Shown piece by piece: positions 45,790-57,419 of a DNA stretch of 64,000 bases. The notes beneath the pieces are model-generated. The model saw only the letters and a list, made by a program, of their open reading frames with translations. It was not told the DNA's origin and ran no database searches. How positions within the stretch are numbered: position 1 is the stretch's first letter; each line of letters opens with the position of its first letter. The position numbers were made by a program, and so were the translations under genes. The stretch is from Parelaphostrongylus tenuis (Eukaryota > Nematoda > Chromadorea > Rhabditida > Metastrongylidae). Location: NCBI GenBank assembly GCA_019055375.1, contig JAHQIW010000324.1:32487-96486 (forward strand), read 5' to 3'.

Positions 45790-46222
45790 TAGCTCGTTCC
45801 ATAAGTTTTGGCACTAGAGCAATAAACACCACATTTATTAACCAGAAGTAATCAAAGTTGCGGGCTGCCGTGGGAAAAAAATTGCTTATTTCTAATGAAC
45901 GAATGGCGTAGAGGAAAATGTTAGTGAAGAGGTGGGCGAGATCAATGGAGTTTGGGGTGATGATACAGTTGCAGAAAGGTATGCTAGGAAGTGGTTCGCG
46001 AAATTAAAAGGTGGAGAGAACACTCTGGAAAATTATTCGCGCTCAGACCGTCCACAGGAGGCTCCATTAATATTGGGCGCCGCCTCACTAGCAGTCTCCC
46101 CTAAGCTCCATTCGTGCACGAGTGCAAGCGAATTTGTTCTCACGTTAGCTCCATGTCCTAGTAAGTAGGCAAGTTGTATAGTATTCATTGCTCTAGTGCC
46201 AAATTTATGGAATGACTCAATA
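45790..46222 (+). mobile_element. Internally deleted mariner-like element, about 430 bp
   Basis: Terminal inverted repeats GTTCCATAAGTTTTGGCACT (left) and AGTGCCAAATTTATGGAA (right) bracket a plus-strand remnant, INGVWGDDTVAERYARKWFA then GGENTLENYSRSDRP. These are the second helix-turn-helix and linker of a mariner transposase. The catalytic domain is gone. It is a different mariner lineage from 24113-24690 by its ends. Confidence 0.8.
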
Positions 46223-48128
46223 ATCACGGAACTGAATAGACTGATTTTCTAAAATTTCATGTAGTCAAGTAACTAGATGCTCTAGACTAAGAATGCTCGG
46301 GGTCGGACCACGCATCCTTGTCGGCTTTGTAAATAACTAAAAAACATTTCTGAGATGACGAAAGCACTAACTTCACACATCGCTATTAATCTGCTAGTCA
46401 TTGGAGAGGCAAAATACACATTTATTCACCTTTATAAAGCGACACGAACGCATCACAGGCGCATTACTCTTTATCATTCATGTTGTATATACTATCACAG
46501 TATGATTTGTTAATGTGATGTTAGCATTCACCACACTGACACCGAAAATTGCTTTACAAAAATACGGACGATAATTTCTCGTCGTTGAAATATTTCATCA
46601 CTTGAGATTCTTACAACTTTTCAGAAGACACTTGCTTTACCGCATTGATTTTATGTGTAATTTTTACACATCTTTGCCCTTTTGGATTTCAATATGTTCA
46701 GAGCCGAACCCGTCAAAAAAAACTCAAAAGTGAAGTTTACAATTTTTGACGCAAAATCAGCACCTACAACTAAACGATAGATTGGGGAGTATAAGTTTGT
46801 CCTGTTGAATAAAATGTCTTTTGCTCGTTTGCTTTCTTGTAGAAATTTAAACTTGAAGCAACAATTTCGATGAAATGTGTCTCATTGGTTCCAGCGAATG
46901 ATGTTCATTGTATTGAGAGAAGAAAAAAAAAAAATTGTTTTTTCCGGCAACTAAGATTCGACAATTCTCAAAAATTTGAGAGCTTTAGTGGATTCAGTGT
47001 TACTAGTAAAATCAACTAGGAGCTCAGATATTATTGATTCGAAGTTAAGAGCGCTCAAATATTAATTATGTCGTTACGAATGCGTTAATATCGAGTAATA
47101 TTCCAGCATATCTAGTCGGGTGTTGTTGAGCAAGTGATATGCTGTGCCGGCTCTCATCCCGTATGATCAGCACCACTTCGGTGGTTGGCAGGTGATATAT
47201 TTAATCTATAATTTATTATAACTGGTAGGAAATATATTTCCCAACAAATTCTGCGACAAAACTGCTGTCTTAGAATGTTATCATTTTTGTAATATCATCA
47301 GTTCAAAAAGCCCATGAGACTTTATGGTGAAGAATAAAGTAAAAAATTTGGGGGCAAGCAGCTTAAATGAAAAATACTTCGTTCTTTTCTCTTCATTTCA
47401 GTGTCATCGAAAGAGTTTAGTTATTATGAAGCTTTTCGGTCATATAGGTTGAAGCACGAGATATGATGGCTCTTCGCTAACAAAAAGAGCATTGGAAGTA
47501 TCGAAAAGGAGTGCGACGGTTTTTGAAAAAAAAAGAGTATTGGTCCCATGTTAGTGCCTCGTCTTCGTTCCATGTTAGTGCCTCGTCTTCGTTAGTTCAC
47601 TTAACGTGATAAGAAGAATAAATTTTTCCGTCATGGATGAGTTTTCGTAAATGAATATGTTTTGGGTAGATGTAAAAGACAGCATTCTATACACAAGTAA
47701 AGGCTTGTTAGTGACAAATTCAATTTCATGATCGTGCCCACTTAAGTTTCACTATATCTTGTCTATCCGAAAAACCACACATACTTTGACGGCCAAATTT
47801 GTAAGCAGTCGGCTTGATTTATGCCGATGTTTTCACGCACTTTATTTCGGTTTTTTTGGTGACGAGACTTCTTGCAAATAATCAAGTTACAAATTATTGA
47901 GTAGACAGCTTTTCCTGGGTCATTTGAGGTTTTTATCTGTACCTAATAAGCTAGCGAATCATTGCGATAAGTTGAGGAGAAAATTCTGTACATGTTAATG
48001 CCCACGTAGAAGCCTCACTTTCCATGCACTCTAGGAGAAGACTTTTTTGCACCCATCTGGCCATGAAGCCCCTGGGAATAGTAATGAAACCCGAATAAAG
48101 TGCCTATTCTTTGAATTTTTTTCTACAG
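46223..48128. other. No gene recognised; includes a 24-bp direct duplication
   Basis: The block CCATGTTAGTGCCTCGTCTT plus CGTT is repeated back to back at 47547-47594. The missing first exon of the CoA-transferase-like gene should lie here or earlier. One ATG after a tttag (47428) has the wrong phase. Confidence 0.4.
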
Positions 48129-48280
48129 AATTTTCACCGAAGCTAGAAATTTTCCGTGTAGATATTTCCAACTCAGGTCAACGACATTATTTCGTGATAA
48201 GTACGAGATTGCATACCCGATCCACGGTAAGAGTCCAAAAGTGGTCGATGTGAAGGACGCCTTCAAAGAGATCAAGTCAG
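48129..48280 (+). CDS. CoA-transferase copy A, first visible exon
   Basis: A tttctacag acceptor. The frame runs FTEARNFPCRYFQLRSTTLF to HGKSPKVVDVKDAFKEIKS and stops one base into the Gly codon at gtgtga. The join to 52677 gives IKSGDNVFVHG, a family-typical sequence. There is no ATG in frame, so an upstream exon is needed. Confidence 0.85.
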
Positions 48281-51200
48281 GTGTGAAACTATGAAGAACT
48301 TTAACCTTATTTCTTACCAACGCAGTTGTGTTTATTTTTTACATAACGTTACCTTTTTCACCTAATCATGCCTCTTTTTCAATGATTTTTCTAATATTCG
48401 ATTAGTTACTGATCTACATGATCTGAGCCATTATTTTTACTTTTATTGAAATTTAATATGAATGAGCAGTTGAAACAAGCATTCTGAAGAATCTCTCTGA
48501 GATTTATTGAAGGCATTGAAATATAATCTTTCGACTGATTTCAATCTGCTAACCACCTTCATCTACTGCTTCTTAGTTTTAGGAACATACAGTTTTCTTT
48601 GCTTGCTCGTTTCAAAATTTACTCTTGAAACTAAAATAGTCTCGTGAGCGCGCTGCTTCAATTTTTTTTCCACTCAAGTGAAATTCAACACCAAGTTTTC
48701 CTCCATTCACTCTCGACTTTCTGATTCTTCTTGTAAAACTATTGGCTTCTCACAACCGTGGTATTCGAACAATATTGCAGGCGTTAAGGATAAACCACAC
48801 TCTTTCGTCTTTTCTTTCGCAGAGCAAATTGCTTTAGAATTGCTCTTTTTTGCTTTATTAAGATTTTTATGCACTTTCACCTACTGTCGTGTTCTTCATA
48901 TGCGACATATCGCTACTTAACGGATCACAGCATAAAAACAAATTGATCAAAATCTAGAAATTTACCATTTCTCTTGTTTGTCACTGCTCAAACGTATAGT
49001 TTTGTTCAATGTCCGTGGAAACTATGCAATTTCGGATTTCTCCAGATATTTTTATGATGGACCACAAGTGCTAGTAGCCAACAATAGAAAAACCTTTGTT
49101 TGGGTCCCTTACGATGGTAAATCGTGGTTTTTTACTAGAGGAGTCTACTTTTCATTGAAATGTATTCTTCCCATATCGATACAGATTTGTTCACACTATA
49201 TTTTGGTCATGAGCCGTTCAGTGGAACGAGCTGGAAGAGAGAGGAAGTCTGAATTTGTCATGGGGATGTGGATCATTTGTGATAACTCACACTTCCAGAA
49301 CCCCACTCTGAACGGTTGACGGGGGAGTCTAGCAGAGGCGACTATCATAACAAAATCGAGCAAAGTAATGGAAGGTTTTGCCTAATTGATGTCGCTGTTG
49401 TTCCAAAACTCTACACGGCACTAGACCGTCGCTTGCTTAGCGCACTATCCCATTTTTCGCGGAAAGGAGAGGAAATTGCGAAGTTCACAAATGCAGTTAC
49501 CATAAACTAGGATCCATTCAAGTTATTAGTCGACTTTTGAAAAAATGGGGATATTGTTTAAAAGTGACGAGGATGACGACCATTATATCCGACACTTTAC
49601 ACTAGTTTGAGTTTGAAGAATGGATAGACGAACCGCAGACAGCCGACAATTCACGTCACCACTTGCAAAACGCTGCCGAGAAACAATTCTAAACTTTTTG
49701 GGAGAGAAGAGCAACAGTTATGGTCGAAGCTGCAGGAGTCGAGAAAGGCATGCGCAAAGCCCACCGAAATTTTACTAGTCTACAAGACCATGGTAATTGT
49801 ATTACGAAACTCAGGTGGAACAAATGCATTTCCTAGAAGGCAATAGAGAAAAAATCTTTATTATTACTTGGTTACTTTCAATGGTCTCGCCTACCCGCCT
49901 CCATGTGCAATAACGAAGGTGGATAAGTCCTCCCACTGGTCTTGATTTCTGAATTACTCGATGAGTTTTCGTCGGTAAAGAAGCGAACAACAGTGAGTGA
50001 ACAAGACAAGACGTGAACTACTGAAGAACCTCCGCCAGTTCTCGTCAACTCATTGGCTCGGCTTCTTATATTTTATCTGTCAGGATGGAGGGTTACCAGT
50101 CAGTGAAAAACAGAAAAGATCATTCATGTTGAAAGAGGACGACCTTCATGGCACTGGTAGCTATTACCCAATCTGCTTGCTCTCTGTGGTTTTTAGAATC
50201 TTTAAACGCGAAATCCTGCACGGGATTGACAAAACACTGGACAAGGAAGAGACATTTTAGCAAGTAGGATTTCGGAAAGAAGTTGCTGAGATGGACCACA
50301 TCCATTCGTAAACAGATTCAAATGTCGCGAGAATACACGAGACAACTCTCATTTGCATTGTTTGAAGTACACTTTTGCCTCAGTGTCATAGAAGCTCCGG
50401 ACAACTACCAGCGTCCCTACTCGGTACACAAAGATTCTTTGTAAGCTATTCAAAGATTTCAAAACCAAAATATTATTGTATAATAAAGATATTACCATCG
50501 ACATGTAAGGCGAGTCAGGTACGGCGATATCAAGAAAACTTCGGCCTCCACCGTCCAGGTTATCATGCGAGCGTTGGAATGGATCAACATGGATGAGAAA
50601 TTCAATGGCCGGGAAAAAAATCGTCTTAGCTTTGCTGACGATATTGTTCTTACGTCATCAATCATCACCCAAGTGGAATAAACGTTAGCCAACTTGACAA
50701 CGTTTGTGAAAGTAGTTTTCCATCTCTCTCTCACAAAAACGATGTCATTGAAACAAATTGAGTTCGTTTTTTTTCACGCTGAAATTGATGAGTATCTTGG
50801 AATGATAAAGCCACGTTTATCTAGGTCGGTATGCCAATATGGCAAGCGACTTAGTACTTAACAGATGTGGAAACGAGCGGTTGATCTCACTCTGTATCGG
50901 TCGTTGTGTAACGTTGAATCGTTCCCAATAATTAAATTCTTTGAAAGCTTTAGGGAACATCTCGAGTCTTCAAATTTTTATTTTTGCATAGTATTCATTC
51001 CATGTTTTGGCAATCAGTTGTAAAGTATCTCAGCATATGAATAGCGCAGACAGTTGCGGTACTTCTCCACTTGTCTCATAACTGGTAATTTTTTCCTGAG
51101 CAGACACGTAGCCATGCAACATCCTGTTGTTAACAACTTCGTATCCAGTCGAGAAGAAAACATTTTTACTGATCAATGCCGCAGTTTATAGGAATCCGGT

Positions 51201-54200
51201 GTTGGAAAATTTCTGTGTAATGTTTTGGGATCACACTTCTGTTACAAGAATGGGTTAGAACATTTGTCCGGCTATCTTATCCGTTCCTTGCCCTTCATAG
51301 TCGCGTTGATCCGAGCCGACTGTACACAACTAGTCGTGCTCGTGATCTGGCTGTTCATTGTCATATCGAGCCGAATTTTTCTGAAACTGAGCAGCACTCG
51401 AATGGAGAAGCTTACTCGACGGTGCCCTTTTGTACAGGATGGGCAACGATCTGTCGCCCTTTAATAAGACCTGCTTTTTGGCGGCAATGCATCATACGGA
51501 AGTTGGTAATTCGTTAGCTGATACATAGAGATTAGTCATCTCAAAACCAACTTTCATCAAACCTCACAAAAATAATCAGTATATTTAAGGATTATTGAGT
51601 TCATAAAAGATTTGGTCATTCCAGATGGTTTACCGCCCTATCGTGGCTTTGAGGTGTTGCTGGGCGTGGGACTACGAGTACAGCGAGGGGATCAACACCC
51701 CAGCAGGGTCACCCCAGCTGAAAGAAAGTCCGATGTTTCCCATCGGAAAACTCCAGCTAAGAGTAAACCATATCAGGGATGGCCGCCGTCTTGGTAGCTA
51801 CTAGTCTCAAAATGGTAATCTCCCTCTGATCCACAAAAGCTCGCGACTGCTCTGTTGTGGTGACAAATTGAGGAGGCTCCCCGGCTAGGCTTACCTTGGG
51901 ACTACAGGGAACGAAAGAACTAAATTAGCACAATTTTCCTGTCTATCAGTGAAGACGGGCCGTCCAACTATCCAAGTATAAAAGAATTCATACTTTTGTC
52001 ATAGTTGATCCATGTTTAGGCCCCAAGTTCACCAACTATTAATCTGATTTAAAAAGCTTAGCAAAACTCTACGCAGCGAATGCCTTACCTGTAAATCGCA
52101 AGTAGTTCATACGATCCTTTTTCCTGTATCACGTATAAATCACTAATAATTTATACAATCGCGTATTTGTTGACTTAACAGAAGTGGGTATGATCAATGG
52201 AGAAAGAGGATTGGAGTATAGAGTCTGAAGACTCTCATATTATCGTATTTTTAGCATATCATTTGATCCGTCATCACAGCACTTTTCTTTTTCTCATTAT
52301 GCGGGTCCCAGTGCTTCTAGCATTCAATTCGTTTTTCGCCTTCTTCTTGAATGGCGTAGAAATTGTCTGAGCGGGTCTCCTTGCAATCTCGAGTATAGCC
52401 TTGCTATGGCGTTCATTAGGACGTTGTTGTTGACTGCCTGAGAGAGGTGGGGATGGAGCTCGGCTCCACGCGCGCCGCAACGAACATCACAACTAATCGG
52501 CCAGATGCCCCAATTGTATATTCCTGAACATATACTAAAATTGGAATAATTATCATATTATATGAAACTTCTTCACATTTATACACATGCTTTATATTAC
52601 TACACCGTTATAACTAAACAGCACAATTATCGAACATGCTCAAATCACAGTAATGATGCTAAGATTTTAATTTCAGGTGATAACGTATTTGTACATGGAA
52701 TTGCTGCTACGCCTACACCACTTCTCAAGGGTCTTTGCGAGTATGTAAAGGCAAACGATCTCAAAGGAATTAAATTACATCATCTTCATTTAGAAGGAGA
52801 GACGCCTTGGACTGCTGAAGATGTCAGAGGTAAGTTAATCTTCGAGAAATTGTTGCTTCTTTTCATGTGTTTGTTTGCTTATTGAAAAATTTCAGGACGA
52901 ATTCGATCTAACTCACTGTTTACTGGCGCAAACTTACGGAAGGCCGTTAATGAAGGTTCGTTAGCATTTGTGCTTTATAGGCACATTTTCAGGCGTTGTA
53001 ACCTATCATCAAGGCTTAATATTCGTGGGTTTTATTCGTTTGTTTGATAGGTATCGCTGATTTCAACTCATGCTTCCTACAGGAAGTGCCAATGCTGTTT
53101 CGTAAGGGTGCTATCAAACTCAACGCAGCATTAATACACGTGAGCTCTCATCTCACTATTTTATAGCACGAAAAATTTATGCTGTCCAGGAATTCCTAAT
53201 TTCCAATAGAAGTACATTTTTCATTGAGGAACTGTTCTTTGCAGGTCTCTCCTCCAGATGCAAATGGGTACTGCTCTTTAGGAACTTCTGTAGATACGGC
53301 AAGGGCGGCTGTAACAAACGCTGATCATATAATTGGTGTGTCAAATTTTCACATAAGGTCCATGCAGTTTTCCTTGTCAGATCAGACTAACCTACGCGTT
53401 TTCAAGCAATGTCAAATAAGCATATGCCACGGACTTTTGGTGACAGTATCATTCATTCGTCTCATATCGACGTTCTTGTCGAAGACCACACATTTCCTCT
53501 TCATGAGAGGCATGCCGGCAGAGACAGTGAGGAAGAGCAGAAAATCGGGAGAATCATCGCTGAGAATCTGGTGGAAAATGGAGCTACACTACAAATGGGT
53601 GAGTTTATGGTCTTAAATACAAGATCTTATGAGTGAAAGCATATAGATGAGTGGTACGAGAAAAGAAAGAACGAATGAGGGGAGACTTGCAAAAGTCAAT
53701 CTCTTACATGGAGTAGGTTTACCAACACATCCCGCCCGACATAAAGGGAGCCAAGCAATTGGAGAGCCGATATCTATGCGTGTCGAAAGCAGTCTATCTC
53801 CCATAAAACCCAAGAAAGCTGCAGCCAACTGAGTTTTTTGAGAAGATCGTTCTGTTTTCAGTTACCATAGAGCAAAGAGGGGAATAATAAATCTATGTGC
53901 AAATTCGGGCGTTCGTATACTTCAATAATCACCTATGGCGAAATTTACGATTCTAGAATTTATGTAGCACAGAAAGTTTCCTTATAAAGAGCGTCATAGA
54001 AAAGAAAAGCGTTTGTGGTAGAGTGTTTCTCGTAGAGCAGTAATCGGAGTGTGGTCTGAAATTAATGTATTTACTCAGAAGTTTTTGCATCGAAATCGCT
54101 ACTCTGTTTTTAGCATTGAGTTTTCACTGATGAAGCGAACATGGCTCTTCGCACATGTTGAGCTGAACTGGCATCGTTTTCAGGCATCGGAGCCGTACCC

Positions 54201-56277
54201 GACGCTGCACTGGCAGCTCTGAAAGATCATAAGGATCTCGGCATTCACACAGAGATGTTTTCCGATGGTGTTTTGGATCTCATAGCCTGCAATGCCATTA
54301 CAAATAGCAAGAAGGTTAGCACTTGTTACTTCGATTATTTGTGTTACATCGATTAAATGTTAAATTGATTATTGTGCTACATCGATTCTCTTCTGTCACA
54401 CATAATTTATTGGTAAAATATGACGTTTTTGAGTGATGTGCAAAATCTTGACACCTTGTGGGACTCAAAACCGCATTTCACCCTTTCTGGGGACGTCAAA
54501 GTTTTGCACATCACTCAACATTATTGGCTAACTCTGAAACATCATTCCACGGCTAAAGTGGTTAAGTAAAAGGAATTCTTGGCAATCAAATATGTACCAT
54601 ATTTGTCAGCTTAACTGGGATCAACGCCGATATGGCTTTCCAGACGAACAAACCTTTGACGTTTGGATACTAACATTGAGGCGTTGTAGCAAAAAATTAG
54701 TGGTGGCAAAACAGCCGCTGATAGTGCAATTGGTTAAGCACACAACCCGAAAAGGTGGAGTGCGTTTTTGGGTCCCGCCTGACGTTAGAATTCTGCACGT
54801 CGCTCAGTTTTATAGAATATATCTGAAATATTGATAACATTCTCTGCTTCGAAAGAAGCAATAAGATATTTTGTTCAGGCGTTACATCCGGGGAAACTTC
54901 TAGTTTCGTTTGTATATGGCTCGACTAAGCTGTATAATTTTCTGGACGACAATCCTTTAGTGGAGTTTGGTGATGTTCAGTGGGTGAACGATCCCGCTGT
55001 TATACGGCAGAATCCCAAGGTTACCGCCATTAATTCTGCCGTGGAAATTGATCTCACGGGACAAGGTTAGTATCCTACTGGTTCATCATGATTATCATGC
55101 GTATTTTGCACATCATCATTTACAGTTGTTGCTGATTCTGTCGGAAAGCGTTTCTTGTCCGGATTTGGTGGTCAAGTGGACTTTATCCGCGGTGCGGCGA
55201 TCGCTGACGATGGTTGCGGAAAGCCAATCATAGCCCTGCCTTCGATCTCGAAGAATGGGCAGAGCAAGATTGTTCCGTACATCAATGAGGTTAACAATGG
55301 TTGCTTACTTTCACTTTTCTCGATTGTAACTTCTAAAGTATTCTTAGATCTTTGATGCTCCTCTAATCTCTCGGATTTTGCTTTTCTAGGGTAGTGGTGT
55401 CGTTACCTCCCGATCCCACGTGCATTATGTAGTTACGGAATACGGCATTGCTCAGCTATGGGGAAAGAATATGAGGCAGCGTGCATATGAATTGATTAAG
55501 ATTGCTCATCCGTCACAACGTGAATTTTTGGAGAAATCAGCTTTTGAAAGGCTCAAGGTGAGTTCGAGTTTCGAATCTCAGTTATTCGTTTGGTCTGTTG
55601 GCATTGAACTGTGTGATCTTATTAGCCTCAGTCAGTGGCAATGCTACTGAAGTGTCTAAATTGAAAGTAGACTTTAGTACATTTTTTCCATCTCTCAATT
55701 TTTTTCCGATAATAGGCATTACTGGATGTAAATCTTTGCATATCAACCCTTGGTATATTTCTCCCAAGTTTAGCTACTCAGCTTAAAGATTTGCATCCTT
55801 CCTTTCTCTTTCTTTTTGACTGCCATTTTTGGCTATCACAACAAGCATTTTGTGTCATGTTGGAACTTTTGTGCTGATTTCAAAAACGTTATTATCTCAT
55901 TCTGATTTTCTGCGTAACTCCAACATATTCCAGCAAAACTGACCTGACTTCGGCATTTGGTATATTCCATTTGATCATTGAGCTTATACCTTGTGAGAGG
56001 TTGATAAGAACATTACTCGGCTAACGTTTCTGCGCTTTCTCCAGCAAAGCCACTGTGAAGCCACACCGACCTCTCACAATCTGAACGATCTAAGAAAAGA
56101 ATCTAGTGATCATAATTGTCCCCTTGGCTTTAAGCGTCGTCTCATCATACGGATCCTTACAAAGACAATTTGCTCTAATCTTTTTGAAAATTATGAATTT
56201 TTTCTGAGGAAGTTCTACCCATTTATCTTTATACGCTAATTGTGCATTCGATTCAGGTGATGCCATCAGCGGACTGA
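48129..56277 (+). CDS. Acetyl-CoA hydrolase/transferase family protein (copy A)
   Basis: Eleven exons join in phase to 468 residues. Only a short first exon with the start codon is missing (the 48129 exon begins with the last base of a codon). The protein belongs to the acetyl-CoA hydrolase / 4-hydroxybutyrate CoA-transferase / acetate:succinate CoA-transferase group. The N-terminus (TEARNFPCRYFQLRSTTLFR) is Arg-rich and acid-poor, suggesting mitochondria. Landmarks are IKSGDNVFVHGIAATPTPLL; the linking GANLRKAVNEG; IHVSPPDANGYCSLGTSVD; NGATLQMGIGAVPDAALAAL; GIHTEMFSDGVLDL, whose Glu (codon 54252-54254) is the predicted thioester-forming catalytic residue; SGFGGQVDFIRGA; and HYVVTEYGIAQLWGKNMRQR. 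Family members move CoA between acyl groups, or hydrolyse acetyl-CoA. The exact substrates cannot be read here. All exons are intact. Confidence 0.92.
48990..51480 (+). mobile_element. RTE-like retrotransposon, degenerate, in CoA-transferase intron 1
   Basis: Plus-strand pieces follow polyprotein order. The AP-type endonuclease end reads RFCLIDVAVVPKLYTALDRR then LLSALSHFSRKGEEI. Then come YYPICLLSVVFRIFKREILH and VGFRKEVAEMDHIHS (reverse transcriptase), and IMRALEWINMDEKFNGR then LSFADDIVLTSS, with the palm FADD intact. Frameshifts and stops break it up. It is the most complete RTE copy by content and sits in the sense direction of the host gene. Confidence 0.8.
51610..51985 (+). mobile_element. 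RTE-associated 5'-region fragment and RTE-Y 3' terminus
   Basis: 51610-51900 (CGAGGGGATCAACACCCCAG, AAACTCCAGC, ATGGCCGCCGTCTTGG, CGACTGCTCTGTTGTGGTGA) is non-coding in style. 51950-51978 is the RTE-Y end GAAGACGGGCCGTCCAACTA in plus orientation. That the first piece is an RTE leader is an inference. Confidence 0.45.
52300..52505 (-). repeat. SINE family S2, copy 4, inverted
   Basis: The reverse complement contains GGCCGATTAGTTGTGATG (A-box region) and CAGGCAGTCAACAACAACGT, ending in the A-rich AAGAAGAAGGCGAAAAACG. Confidence 0.7.
52677..52829 (+). CDS. CoA-transferase copy A exon
   Basis: Encodes GDNVFVHGIAATPTPLLKGL through HLHLEGETPWTAEDVR. The donor is gtaagt. Confidence 0.93.
52896..52955 (+). 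CDS. CoA-transferase copy A exon (60 nt)
   Basis: Encodes RIRSNSLFTGANLRKAVNE. The donor gttcgt is weak, but the phase and family match fix it. Confidence 0.9.
53051..53139 (+). CDS. CoA-transferase copy A exon
   Basis: Encodes IADFNSCFLQEVPMLFRKGA then IKLNAALIH. The donor is gtgagc. Confidence 0.92.
53245..53335 (+). CDS. CoA-transferase copy A exon
   Basis: Encodes VSPPDANGYCSLGTSVDTAR then AAVTNADHII. The donor is gtgtgt. Confidence 0.92.
53407..53598 (+). CDS. CoA-transferase copy A exon
   Basis: Encodes MSNKHMPRTFGDSIIHSSHI through IAENLVENGATLQMG. The equivalent minus-strand exon is 63809-64000. Confidence 0.93.
53641..54120. other. Intron of copy A; no gene recognised
   Basis: A small frame on each strand spans 53613-53832. 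Neither shows a motif. Confidence 0.4.
54184..54314 (+). CDS. CoA-transferase copy A exon with catalytic Glu
   Basis: Encodes GIGAVPDAALAALKDHKDLG then IHTEMFSDGVLDLIACNAIT. 131 nt. The minus-strand copy of this exon is 130 nt. Confidence 0.94.
54424..54520. repeat. S3-related foldback in intron
   Basis: GAGTGATGTGCAAAATCTTG and AAAGTTTTGCACATCACTC are inverted ends around a decayed tRNA-like middle. Confidence 0.6.
54714..54786 (+). repeat. SINE family S3 tRNA-like core
   Basis: GATAGTGCAATTGGTTAAGCA (A-box) and TGGGTCCCGCCTGACG (decayed B-box region). Confidence 0.55.
54879..55065 (+). CDS. CoA-transferase copy A exon
   Basis: Encodes HPGKLLVSFVYGSTKLYNFL through NPKVTAINSAVEIDLTGQ. GT donor (gttagt). 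Confidence 0.93.
55126..55289 (+). CDS. CoA-transferase copy A exon
   Basis: Encodes SGFGGQVDFIRGAAIADDGC, the glycine-rich CoA-binding region, and PSISKNGQSKIVPYINE. Confidence 0.93.
55390..55557 (+). CDS. CoA-transferase copy A exon
   Basis: Encodes GSGVVTSRSHVHYVVTEYGI then AQLWGKNMRQRAYELIKIAH. The donor is gtgagt. Confidence 0.93.
56257..56277 (+). CDS. CoA-transferase copy A terminal micro-exon
   Basis: A cgattcag acceptor, then GTG ATG CCA TCA GCG GAC TGA (VMPSAD, stop). The same exon exists at 60796-60816 on the minus strand, which supports it despite its 21-nt length. Confidence 0.85.
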   Translation: MMPSAD

Positions 56278-56574
56278 AAGAAGTGCCAACCTGTCGATTG
56301 TAATTTGACCACTCTAAAATCTTTACTTTATCTTTTTTACGCGGTTATCTTTTTTGACATCTACCTTGTTGAGTCGCCATTTCATCATAATGAGCAGTGA
56401 ATTATAAAAATGTTATAAGACATTAATGCTCTGTATCACTGGTATTTTCTGTTTTCTAGATTCTATTTGAATTTTCTGACGTGCTTGTGATTGATATGAT
56501 TTGTTTCAATATCAAGTAAATAGATTTTTATGATGAATTATTTTCATTAGTATCCTTGGAAAGCTTTAGTAAGA

Positions 56575-57075
56575 ATCTGATAACATATACTGAGCCTATC
56601 ATGAGGTCCATTGTGGCACTTGTATAGTGCTAGGTAGCTGTTTCGGCATAACAGCCTCTTCAGTTGCGCGGTGCCTTTCGGTTCAGCTAATCCTTTACAC
56701 AGCATAAACCCGTAGATTCAAAGGAATCGACACCGAATAACAAATCAACGTAAGTCAGGTGATAAAATCCGACATTGCCTGACCAACAGGCAAGTTGACT
56801 GCTGGCAGAATGAATCGTACCTTTCCACTGCAATATCAGGGGATCTTATCACCTCTTTCGGTGATTTGTTATTCGGCGTCGATTACTTTATATGTAGGAG
56901 TTTATCCTTCTATAAGGGATTAGCTGAACCGAAAGGCACCGTGCTGTTTATGATGTTGCAATGCCGAAACAGCTGTCTACACCGTATAAGTGCATAACAG
57001 CTTTCATGAAAGGCTCAAGATGTGCCATCAGATTATTACTGTTTTGAGCGATGTATACTGAAAACAGTCGAATGG
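56575..57075. repeat. Large foldback MITE, family M3
   Basis: Arms of about 200 bp mirror each other: GGTGCCTTTCGGTTCAGCTA versus TAGCTGAACCGAAAGGCACC, CGACACCGAATAACAAATC versus GATTTGTTATTCGGCGTCG. The core hinge is near 56810. Confidence 0.85.
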
Positions 57076-57419
57076 AAAGCTATAGTAAGATTTCGTTTTC
57101 AAAACTTTTCAAAACTAAGATCTGGTGTTGTAAACATGGAGAAAAACCTATGGAGAAAAATGGAGAAAGGATAACAGTTAGGCAGAAGTAGTGGGATTTT
57201 GTATTTTATCAAAAGAAGAAAAAGATAGTAATCGGTAATGTGAAGTTCTGCTCGCAAGTGGGAAGAATATGTTGTTGGTTACCAGCTTGCTGTAAAGTGC
57301 TCTTTCTTCGTTGCGACATTTTTTATTATACTTGAGCAGTTCTTACAATGCTGTGCGGATTCTAGCACTTATGAAATACGATTCGTTCCATTGCATTTGT
57401 ACGTCAAGAAAAAATCTTT

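Noticed and set aside
47428..47450. First exon of CoA-transferase copy A (ATGAAGCTTTTCGGTCATATAG)
   Set aside because: It follows a tttag acceptor and ends at a GT, but leaves one base where the next exon needs two, so the frame would break.
53613..53832. Small genes on both strands in the CoA-transferase intron
   Set aside because: Overlapping frames with no motif, inside an intron defined by strong flanking exons.
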